Origin: Isotricha intestinalis
Taxonomy: Eukaryota; Ciliophora; Litostomatea; Vestibuliferida; Isotrichidae
NCBI GenBank assembly: GCA_023807065.1
Contig: JAJJLU010003524.1
Coordinates: 1-60,014, forward strand
Direction of reading: 5' to 3'
Length of the DNA stretch: 60,014 nt
How positions within the stretch are numbered: the stretch's first letter is position 1; each line of letters begins with the position of its first letter. The notes under the pieces are model-generated. The model ran no database searches, was not told where the DNA came from, and saw only the letters and a list, made by a program, of their open reading frames with translations. The position numbers and the translations under genes were made by a program. This document shows, in pieces, positions 18,209-26,444 of this stretch.

Positions 18209-20701
18209 ATGAAAAATCAAAGAATTCCGAATTACAAAAATTTATCATCTGAAGAAAAGAAATTATTTAATATATATTTATCTGAATACAATGATATATT
18301 CCAATCAATTCTCTTATTCACTCCAACTGAATTTATTCAAAATATTATAAAAAGAGTAGAAATAACATTAAAAAAAAAATTTAACGACATTCCTTTAAAA
18401 AATAAGAAAAGAGTTGAAGAATTTTTAACAGAAAAAATATATTCAAAAGAATTTAAACTAGCATCAAATGCAATGAAAATTATAAAAAAAAGAAAAAATG
18501 AAAATTATTCTTCAAAAACTTTATTCAAAGGAGAAATAATAGAACATTGTCCTTACGATAAAAAAAATGGTTATTATATACATTCATGTGGTGAAAAATT
18601 TTATGTTTTTAAATATAAACCTTTAATAAATTTTACTAATTTAGAAGAAGAACCAAAAAATGATATTTTTGAATTTTTTTTAGTTTGTCCAAAATGTGAA
18701 ATGCTTTATAAAAGTAATTTAATAAAATTTCATTGTAATGATTCAAACATTGATTTTTATTCAAAATTAAAAAATGAAAATGATAAAAATAATGAATTAC
18801 CTTTTGCAACATGGAAAAAATACCATTGTAATGCAGTTATAAATGATACAATGAAATGTCCAATTTGTAAAGAAAGTTTATTATATGATAAAGAAAATGA
18901 TAAGTTAATATGTAAAAAATGTAATAAAAATGTTGCTCCTAAAAAAATTTTATGGAATTGTTTAATTTGTAAAACAGATTTTTCTTCAGAGGCAAAAGAA
19001 TATAATAATTTAGAATTTAAAAATATGAAAATTTGTATTAAAGACACATTAATTAATAAAGAAAGAGCATTTCCAGAAATAATGGGTTGTGATTGTGAAA
19101 TTGATTTTGAAAAAAATAAATTTTTTCATAAAATAACTTGTAAAGGAGAATTATTTTTAGGAGAAATGAACGGAAGAAAAATTGTTGTTTGTTATAAATG
19201 TGATTCAATGGGTTTTTATGATAATTATAATTGGACTTGTCCAAAATGTCAAAAGAAATTTAAAGTTAAAAATATATTAAAAAATAATGATAGTATTAAT
19301 AATTATAGTAATAATATTATTAATAGAAATTTAAGTTCTAGAAAAGAAAAAGAAAATAATGAAGATGAGTTTCAATATAAATCAGGAAAAAAATATTTTG
19401 GATTTTCTCCTTGTTTTAAAAGAAAAAGAAGTGAATTAGATGAATCATGTTCTCCGAATAAAAATAATTTATATCGTTCATCAATTAAAAAAGATAAAAA
19501 AGAAGATTCACGTTCTCCTTTTATAATGTTAAAAAAACAGTTATCAGGAGTTAATGATGATGAAGTTAAAAATTTAGGAAATGATTTTAATAATATATCT
19601 TTAAGAGATGAAAGACCAGAAACAGAAAATAATTTAAATTTCAAAAATTCTCTTTATGATAAAATAAATGAAAGAAATAAAAAAAGGAAAAAATCCCTAA
19701 ACAAAAATTCAGTTTCAACAACAAATTCATCTGAAAATGGTTCATTGAAAATAGAAAGAAATAAAAAAGAAAAAGAAAATCAAAACTCAAAATTTATAAT
19801 TTTAAAAGAAATAATTCCTGAAGAAGAAAAGAAAAAATTTGATGTAAATGATTATAAAATAAAAGAACAAATAGGAGAAGGTAGTTTTGGGAAAATATTT
19901 AAAGTAGAAAGTCAAGAAGGAAAATATTATGCAATGAAAAAAATAGTAGCAACAAATCAATCTGATATTGAAGATTTACAGCATGAATATGATATTTTAG
20001 ATGATGTAATAAAATCAGGAAAAAAAATAGACTTAGTTTCAATTATAGGAAAACAAAATAAACAATTAGATCCTACAACTTTTGTATTATATGTTATTAT
20101 GGATTTAGCAGATTGTGATTGGGAAAAAGAAGTAGAAGAAAGAAAAAAAAAGAATAAGTATTATAGTGAAAAAGAACTATTTAAAATTTTATTTAATTTA
20201 ATTAAAACTTTTTCACAATTACAACGAATTAATATTTCTCACAGAGATATAAAACCACAAAATGTTTTGTTTTTTAAAGAAAATAATTCATATAAATTAG
20301 CTGATTTTGGAGAAGCAAAAGAATTACAAAATAATGGTTTAGTTACTTCAAGACAAACATTAAGAGGAACTGAATTATTTATGAGTCCAGTTTTATTTCA
20401 AGCTTATAGAAATAAAAAAAAATATATTAAGTCTGTAAATCATAATACATATAAAAGTGATGTTTATAGTTTTGGTTTAATGGCTCTTCATGCTGCTTCT
20501 CTTGGTTATGATGCTTTGTATGATATTAGAGAATTAAAAAATAATTTTTCTGTAAGAGTTGTTTTGGAAAAATATTTAAAAAATTATTATTCTCCTTTGT
20601 TTATTGATTTAATTGCTTCTATGCTTGATGTCGATGAAAAGGCAAGATGTGATTTTGTTGAATTAGAAAAAGTTTTCCAGGATTTTGAAAAAGAATTTTA
20701 A
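18209..20701 (+). CDS. Zn-ribbon / protein kinase (paralog B)
   Basis: 830 residues, same architecture as the kinase gene at 14395-16992. The N-terminal helical part (1-110) is followed by Cys pairs at about 112-350 (FLVCPKCEMLY, MKCPICKESLLY, LICKKCNKNV, WNCLICKTDFSSEA, VVCYKCDSMGFYDNY, WTCPKCQKKFK). The segment FATWKKYHC is nearly identical in both paralogs (PATWKKYHC). A Ser/Lys-rich linker (about 360-540) replaces the coiled coil. Kinase domain about 550-830: QIGEGSFGKIF, YYAMKKI, HRDIKPQNVLFF, ADFGEAKE, RGTELFMSPVLFQ. It looks catalytically complete. The gene arose by duplication and is divergently arranged with its partner; the long linkers have diverged much more than the ends. Confidence 0.87.
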   Translation: MKNQRIPNYKNLSSEEKKLFNIYLSEYNDIFQSILLFTPTEFIQNIIKRVEITLKKKFNDIPLKNKKRVEEFLTEKIYSKEFKLASNAMKIIKKRKNENYSSKTLFKGEIIEHCPYDKKNGYYIHSCGEKFYVFKYKPLINFTNLEEEPKNDIFEFFLVCPKCEMLYKSNLIKFHCNDSNIDFYSKLKNENDKNNELPFATWKKYHCNAVINDTMKCPICKESLLYDKENDKLICKKCNKNVAPKKILWNCLICKTDFSSEAKEYNNLEFKNMKICIKDTLINKERAFPEIMGCDCEIDFEKNKFFHKITCKGELFLGEMNGRKIVVCYKCDSMGFYDNYNWTCPKCQKKFKVKNILKNNDSINNYSNNIINRNLSSRKEKENNEDEFQYKSGKKYFGFSPCFKRKRSELDESCSPNKNNLYRSSIKKDKKEDSRSPFIMLKKQLSGVNDDEVKNLGNDFNNISLRDERPETENNLNFKNSLYDKINERNKKRKKSLNKNSVSTTNSSENGSLKIERNKKEKENQNSKFIILKEIIPEEEKKKFDVNDYKIKEQIGEGSFGKIFKVESQEGKYYAMKKIVATNQSDIEDLQHEYDILDDVIKSGKKIDLVSIIGKQNKQLDPTTFVLYVIMDLADCDWEKEVEERKKKNKYYSEKELFKILFNLIKTFSQLQRINISHRDIKPQNVLFFKENNSYKLADFGEAKELQNNGLVTSRQTLRGTELFMSPVLFQAYRNKKKYIKSVNHNTYKSDVYSFGLMALHAASLGYDALYDIRELKNNFSVRVVLEKYLKNYYSPLFIDLIASMLDVDEKARCDFVELEKVFQDFEKEF

Positions 20702-20805
20702 ATTTATTTTTTTGTTTATTTATTATATATAAATAATATTAATTATTTGATTTATTCAATTTTTAAAATTATTTGAAAAAATAAAAATTTGTTTTAATTT
20801 TAACA

Positions 20806-21078
20806 TTATTTACATAAAATTTTAAAATTTGAAAGCATATTTATTTCAACAAAAACTGAACAAAAATTTTTTGATTCTCTTAAATAAAATATATAATTAA
20901 TGTTCTCAATAATAATCCTTTGATTTATTTTTTTTATCAAAATATTATTTAGCAATATAATTATAATATTCGTTTTATTTATACTAAAAATAATATTTTC
21001 TGTTATTCTTATTTTTATAATTTGTTTAGGATTATTAAATAAATAACTTACTAATTTAAAAAAAGATAATCTTCTCAT
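20806..21078 (-). CDS. Doubtful small ORF, 90 aa
   Basis: ATG at 21078, TAA stop. Product is Ile/Asn/Lys-rich with no motif (MRRLSFFKLVSYLFNNPKQI...). One hydrophobic stretch (TNIIIILLNNILI). A 90-codon open frame is unlikely at any given place in sequence this rich in TAA, so it could be a real small gene or a relic exon, but nothing in the sequence identifies it. It is tail-to-tail with the kinase paralog B. Confidence 0.25.
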   Translation of the reverse strand: MRRLSFFKLVSYLFNNPKQIIKIRITENIIFSINKTNIIIILLNNILIKKINQRIIIENINYIFYLRESKNFCSVFVEINMLSNFKILCK

Positions 21079-21308
21079 TTGATAGAAGTATTGTTCTTTA
21101 TTTTTCAGAATAATGCATCAATTACACTATAATATCAAAATAAAATCCTTTTAAATATTTATAAGTTTATAATTTTGTTTGAAATAGTAAAAGATTTATA
21201 AAAGTTTAGATTTATTTGTATATGCTTTAGACTTCTCATATAGTAAATTAAATTTTAAAATAGTAATTCTAATAAATAATAATTATATATACTAAAAATC
21301 AAAATAAA

Positions 21309-21494
21309 GAAAATTATTTTACTATTATTCAAGGGGGATTTTCTTTGTCTAATATTTTTATCTATTTTGAAGTTAATGATTGTTATTCAAATTATACTTA
21401 AAAAAAGATAATTTTGAAAAAATATAAATCAATCTCATTTACAAATTTACCTCTTTCAATTGTTGCTTTATATTGTAAAGTTAATGAAAAATAA
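21309..21494 (+). pseudogene. Coding relic, family not recognised
   Basis: A 62-codon frame interrupted by a single TAA reads like normal protein: ENYFTIIQGGFSLSNIFIYF, EVNDCYSNYT, then after the stop KYKSISFTNLPLSIVALYCK. No start codon is linked and both ends stop abruptly, so this looks like a fragment of a decayed gene. I do not recognise the family. Confidence 0.3.
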
Positions 21495-21887
21495 TTGAAA
21501 ATTTATCATAATTTATATTAAATTATATAGAAATAATATTTATATGTAAAATATGTAAAATAGATGAAAAATAATAAGAAAATCGTTAATTTAAAATATA
21601 TTCATTCATCTTTTTAGTAAAATATGATCTTTATTGTTTCAGAATACATAAATTTATACATAATCCATTATTATTAAGCAATTAATAAATTATTTTCAAT
21701 ATTTTGTTTATATGCATTAATAAAATTCAAATAAGGATAATGTTATTACAATATTTATGGTAATGAGAATATTTATTTTAAAGATTCATTTCAACATTAT
21801 TACTTTTTCATTTTCTTAATAAAGAAATGAATATAAATTAACCAATAAAAACAAATTTAAATATTATTAAAAATTTTTTTAAAATAT

Positions 21888-23426
21888 TTAATTATTTTGT
21901 TCAACTTGATATTGTGTTGCATTTGCTTCATTATTTCTTGCACTATTACCTATATCATATCTATAAGCTTTTCCATTCTCTTCCAAAAATATATCTCTTT
22001 CATTATTTAAATCAAAAACTCCTGTATATTTTTGATTTTTATAAGTTAAAAATCCTGGTCCTTTAGGGAAGCCTCTAATAAGTTTTCCTTCTGCAAATGT
22101 ATCTGAAGAATGAAAATATCTTACTCCCCAAATTTCAGGATTAATTAATTTTTCATAATCTCCATCTCCCCAATAATATTCACCATATCCTATCCTTTTT
22201 CCATTGACAAAACTTCCAATATATAAATCACTTTTATAATTATCATTTGAATAATATAATAATAGTCCATTTTCATCGTTTATATTTCCTTTCTTATTTA
22301 TTTTTCCAATAGATATCAATCCATCTTTTTCACAAATAAATCCTGGTTCATCAGTAAATTCCCCATTATTAAAAATAGAATAATAACCATCACCATCATT
22401 ATACAAATATCCTATACCATGCAATTCAAATTTTGAATTAAAATTTCCTACTTTAATATTTCCTTTTTCACTGCCATATAACATTCCTTCATAACAACCG
22501 TTTTCTTTTTTTTTTCCAGTAAAAAATTCATCGGTTGATTTCACATAAATTGAAGTTATATCTTTTTGAATATCATTTTCAGATGCATAAGTTACAATAG
22601 TTCCATCATTATTAAATTTAATTGTTCTTCCATTTTTTAAACCATTTTTATATTCTGAATATTCGATTAATGAGTCATTATATAAACACATTTTTCCATT
22701 CATTTTACCATCTTTGAATATTCCTTCAATTTGTTCATTTTCTGTTTTAATAATTCCAAAACCATTTAAATTATTATTTTTGAATTCACCAATTATAATA
22801 GCTATTATATTATTATCAGATTTATTTATTTTTTTAATCATCCCTTTACCTTCCATTAAATCATCACACATTTGTCCTATGTAAATTATTTTAACTCCAT
22901 TTTCTTCCTTTTCAATTGTTTTTATATTTGAATCATCATTCATTTGAGGATATTTTAATATTTCTTCGGTTACTTTTTTAATTTCTTCTTTTATTTTTTC
23001 AAATTCTTTTCTATGAAAATTTACATATGTAAAAAAATATTTAAGGGCATCTTCTTTTGTTTTAACTAAACCATGATTAAATATTGATTTATCAGGATAT
23101 TTTGTTTTAATTGCATTTAATTTTGTATTAAAGTTATTAAATGATTCTGGAAAACCTAATTTATTATTTAAATCTTTACTTAATTCATCTACAATATGAA
23201 AATTTTCTTCTCTTTCTAATATATTAAGATTATTATAAAATATTTGTAAAAATTTTGTATGATATGGAGGACATTTAAAAGTAATAAATATTATTTGAAC
23301 AAATTTTGCAATTTTCAATGGAGAAACAAAATTAGTGTTTAATTTAGTATAAAAATTCCAATCGTTTATATAATCATTTGAAACTTTCATTCTTGCTTCA
23401 TATGAATCGTATAAATAATTACCCAT
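21888..23426 (-). CDS. MORN-repeat protein with myristoylation-type N-terminus
   Basis: 512 residues. The start MGNYLYDS has Gly2 in a good N-myristoylation context. Residues 20-170 are a helical region without recognised family. From about 178 to 480 there are degenerate MORN repeats: YIGQMCDDLMEGKGMIKK, IGEFKNNNLNGFGIIKT, EGIFKDGKMNGKMCLY, YEGMLYGSEKGNIKVGNF, YIGSFVNGKRIGYGEYYWG, AEGKLIRGFPKGPGFLTY. MORN arrays act as membrane- or cytoskeleton-associated scaffolds in protists. No kinase or other catalytic domain is fused. Upstream on the same strand lie the two Cys-rich membrane-protein genes; no functional link is visible. Confidence 0.83.
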   Translation of the reverse strand: MGNYLYDSYEARMKVSNDYINDWNFYTKLNTNFVSPLKIAKFVQIIFITFKCPPYHTKFLQIFYNNLNILEREENFHIVDELSKDLNNKLGFPESFNNFNTKLNAIKTKYPDKSIFNHGLVKTKEDALKYFFTYVNFHRKEFEKIKEEIKKVTEEILKYPQMNDDSNIKTIEKEENGVKIIYIGQMCDDLMEGKGMIKKINKSDNNIIAIIIGEFKNNNLNGFGIIKTENEQIEGIFKDGKMNGKMCLYNDSLIEYSEYKNGLKNGRTIKFNNDGTIVTYASENDIQKDITSIYVKSTDEFFTGKKKENGCYEGMLYGSEKGNIKVGNFNSKFELHGIGYLYNDGDGYYSIFNNGEFTDEPGFICEKDGLISIGKINKKGNINDENGLLLYYSNDNYKSDLYIGSFVNGKRIGYGEYYWGDGDYEKLINPEIWGVRYFHSSDTFAEGKLIRGFPKGPGFLTYKNQKYTGVFDLNNERDIFLEENGKAYRYDIGNSARNNEANATQYQVEQNN

Positions 23427-23604
23427 TGGCTCTTCTCTTTGTTATAATAAAAACAAATATTAATATATTATTTTTTAAAAAAGTATCTTCGAAAAAAAAA
23501 AATAATTAAGTCTTTTAAAATAACCTTTTTTTTAAAAAAAAGGGAAAACTAATTTTAATTAATTTTTTTTTTTAAAAATAGGAAAAAAAAAGTAGTTAAA
23601 TGAA

Positions 23605-24396
23605 TTAGATTAAAATATTGTTTTGACAAGCTTCACCATAAACAACAGTAGGATCATATGGATCTGTTTCTAAAATAATATGTTTTTTTTTATTATAATC
23701 ATTAAAAGGCTCTTCTATACATTTTGAATAAGCTCCACAATCATTATGAATATATTTATAACAACCTATTCTTGCATTATCCATAGCTCTATTTTTTATG
23801 TCATAAATACAGTCTTTAACCATTTCAAAAAACCAACAAGGACATTTAAAGAAATTTAATAAAAAATTCCAAAAAGCCTTTGAACAATTTTTTACTAATT
23901 CTAAAGCTTGATTTGTACTTGAACCTTCATCTCCTACATAAGGTCTTTTCGTTTCCGGTTCAATATATTGTGTGTCTTTTTGACAACAAACACAAATAAA
24001 ACAAGAACAACAACAAATACATCTAACTTCCCAAATTATGAAAGGATATCCTAAATGTAAAAATAATAAATAACCTAATCTAATTAAATTAATGAAAAAG
24101 GTGAGAATACCGAAAACAATACATTTTAATTTAGCACATTTAATTTTTCCATCAAAAAGATCTGGGTCATCAATATTTACTAAAGAATAATTATTTTGTT
24201 TTTCTTTTATCTTATTATTTTCTGCTTCTGATTTACTACCAATCATAAGAAGAACTTTTTCATTTTTTTCATAACTTATTTTATAAGTTGGATTGGTTGT
24301 TAAATTAGTATTTTCATTATTATTTATATTATTTAGATTCAAAGTTAAATTTTGAGTAGGTACAATTGCATTATTTTGAGGAATAATTTCACTCAT
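23605..24396 (-). CDS. Cys-rich membrane protein, 263 aa
   Basis: Unrecognised. After an Asn-rich cytosolic N-terminus of about 90 residues come KCIVFGILTFFINLIRLGYL and LFLHLGYPFIIW, two hydrophobic segments probably forming a hairpin, then a dense Cys cluster RCICCCSCFICVCC that could be multiply S-acylated or could bind metal. The C-terminal part has further Cys (FKCPCWFFEMVKDC, IGCYKYIHNDCGAYSKC) and YEPETKR-like acidic sequence in between. Only 46 bp separate its ATG from the stop of the upstream gene at 24443-25171, which has a similar layout (CxxxC motif, hydrophobic hairpin, Cys cluster), so the two may be distant tandem paralogs. Confidence 0.7.
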   Translation of the reverse strand: MSEIIPQNNAIVPTQNLTLNLNNINNNENTNLTTNPTYKISYEKNEKVLLMIGSKSEAENNKIKEKQNNYSLVNIDDPDLFDGKIKCAKLKCIVFGILTFFINLIRLGYLLFLHLGYPFIIWEVRCICCCSCFICVCCQKDTQYIEPETKRPYVGDEGSSTNQALELVKNCSKAFWNFLLNFFKCPCWFFEMVKDCIYDIKNRAMDNARIGCYKYIHNDCGAYSKCIEEPFNDYNKKKHIILETDPYDPTVVYGEACQNNILI

Positions 24397-24442
24397 TTGT
24401 TTTAGATATTTAATAATAGATTAATTATATTTCTTATTTTAT

Positions 24443-25171
24443 TTAAATATTTATGATTTCTATTTTTGGAGAATTTTCCTTAAAACCTTTATAAGAAGAC
24501 ATATCTTCAGCATTTTTAACTCTTTCTTCATATAATTCTTCAATTTTACTTTTTAAAAAACAACTTTTTGCTTTTTTCCATCCATATTTAATTGGAACAT
24601 AAATATGATTAATTAAAACAAAAATAAAACAAAAATATCTTTTAATACAAGTACTCATATAACTAAAACAAACAATTTCTCTTAAATGTAAAACTCCCCC
24701 TTCATTACTAATATGCAATTGAATTTCATTTTCTGAAGAAAAAGCACCTGAAAATGCTATTTCTTCCTCAACTTGATATGAAGAAATAACATTTAAACAA
24801 GAAGTACAAATAAATGATATTGAATAAAATAAACAATAAAATAAAGGAGCAATTAAATATGTTATTAAATCAAATATACTTAATAAAGAATATCCAAAGC
24901 ATATTGGAATAAAAACTAAACATCTTAAAGGACATTTTTCACATGTATCTTCTGCAATTTTTACATTTTTAATGTATTCTTCTTTTCTTAAATTTTCTTT
25001 TTCTTTATTTTCTTTTTCTTCTTCTTCTTCATTTACATTTTCAATATTGTTTGATTGTTGTATTTGGATTGAACTTTTTATTTTTTTTAATGTTGTTATT
25101 TCATTTGTGTTTACATTTTCTATTTTAATTGTTTCTTCTTCAACTTTTACAATTCCTTGAACTTCAGTCAT
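24443..25171 (-). CDS. Cys-rich membrane protein, 242 aa
   Basis: Unrecognised. N-terminus of about 75 residues is acidic (NEEEEEKENKEKENLRKEE), then CEKCPLRCLVFIPICFGYSL and LFYCLFYSISFICTSCLNVI, a hydrophobic double segment rich in Cys, followed by a soluble stretch, another hydrophobic part (CFIFVLINHIYVPIKYGW) and a basic/acidic tail. No signal peptide. Same strand and same general plan as the neighbour at 23605-24396. The 46-bp gap is very short for independently transcribed eukaryotic genes. Confidence 0.7.
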   Translation of the reverse strand: MTEVQGIVKVEEETIKIENVNTNEITTLKKIKSSIQIQQSNNIENVNEEEEEKENKEKENLRKEEYIKNVKIAEDTCEKCPLRCLVFIPICFGYSLLSIFDLITYLIAPLFYCLFYSISFICTSCLNVISSYQVEEEIAFSGAFSSENEIQLHISNEGGVLHLREIVCFSYMSTCIKRYFCFIFVLINHIYVPIKYGWKKAKSCFLKSKIEELYEERVKNAEDMSSYKGFKENSPKIEIINI

Positions 25172-26444
25172 TAATTTAGAATTTAATTTTAAAATAAGAT
25201 ATATTATATTTTGAGAGTTTTAATATTCACTCATTCAATAAATAAGTAATAAATATTTTATTCAATTAATATAAAAATTCCGTATAGAAATCAAGAAATT
25301 CAAAAATATCATTTTCAAAATCTTTAATTCCTAATCAATGATTAAATAGTTATACTCAACATCTGTTTTTGATTATTTTTTTTTATATAATAAATTAATT
25401 TAATAATTAATTTTTTTTATTATGATAAAGAAAAAATGAATTCTAAAATTATTTTTTTGATTTTTTAAATTTTATGTTTTACAAAATTTATTGAATTAAA
25501 ACAAAGATTTTTAATTAAAAATAATATCTTTATCAAATCCTTTTACACCAGAAAAAGAAATAGGAAAATTTTAAAATAAAACAAAGAAAGATTGAAAAAA
25601 GAAAATATAAAAAAATTATAAATCCTTTAAAACTATAAAAAAGTTAATAATTATAAGTATTCTTTAGATGAAATTGTAAAAAATGAAAAAGATTTTTTTA
25701 ACAAAACAATAAAATTCAAGAGCAAAAGAAGAAATTTTGAAAAATTATTTATTTTAATTTTAATTATTTATTAAAATTAATAAATGAAATTGAAGATATG
25801 ATAAAATCTTATGTATCTTTTAGAGAAGAATCTGGTAAAAATTTAATATAAAAATTCAAAATTTAAGAAATAATAATAATTAATTTAATAATTTAAATGG
25901 TAATTTAGAAATTGATAATGATATTAAAAGAAATGAAAGAAAAATTAAGAAAAATAATATTAATCTTTTAAATATGATTGAGAATATATATGATAAAACT
26001 AATAATTTAAAAGTAAAAAAGATAATTATATTTAATATTGATTCCTATTTTATTAATATTAAAGAAATACTTCTATATGAAAAAGACATAAATAAAAGGT
26101 AATTTTAATTAATCAAGAAATGTTTGAAAATTGGAATATAATAAAATAATCAATCAAAAAGAGATAATGAAAATAAATTGATAAAATAAAAACTTATTGA
26201 AAAAAAATATAATTAAAAAATGAAATAGAACCTCAAAGTAAAATTTAAAATAATGATAAGATAAATGAAAAAGATAAGATATATATAATAGAGAATATGA
26301 AAATAATATAATATTGTCTTTAAATATTAAAAATTATTATTCTATATATGTTATATTTTTTTGTTTTGAATAAAAAAATAGGATTAAAAATTAAAAAAAA
26401 TATATATAAAAAGAAAGAAAAAAAATTGATATAAATATTTGAAA
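25172..26444. other. 1.27-kb gap containing a coding relic
   Basis: Shared upstream region of the divergent membrane-protein gene (start 25171) and kinesin gene (start 26445). The central part, 25640-26103, carries decayed coding sequence, listed separately. The flanks are A/T-rich with nothing recognised. Confidence 0.5.
25640..26103 (+). pseudogene. Relic of a Lys/Asn-rich, probably coiled-coil gene
   Basis: Successive open stretches in different plus frames give natural-looking protein: YSLDEIVKNEKDFFNKTIKF, LLKLINEIEDMIKSYVSFRE and a 66-codon piece ending at the TAA near 26101 (NGNLEIDNDIKRNERKIKKN ... LLNMIENIYDKTNNLKVKKI ... FINIKEILLYEKDINKR). Frameshifts and stops separate them and no intron-like borders join them cleanly. 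It is best read as a decayed gene. A multi-intron gene is a less likely alternative. Confidence 0.35.

Larger units (their letters stand above)
20702..21887. other. 1.2-kb gap with a doubtful ORF and a coding relic
   Basis: Between paralog B and the MORN gene. It contains the doubtful minus-strand frame 20806-21078 and the interrupted frame 21309-21494, both listed separately. The remaining sequence (21495-21887) is A/T-rich with nothing recognised. Confidence 0.5.

Noticed and set aside
26439..26444. Kinesin start two codons upstream at TTG
   Set aside because: Not an ATG; the ATG at 26445 fits the usual kinesin N-terminus. The same reasoning moved the starts of the ORC1/CDC6-like gene to 40998 and of the coiled-coil gene to 50696.
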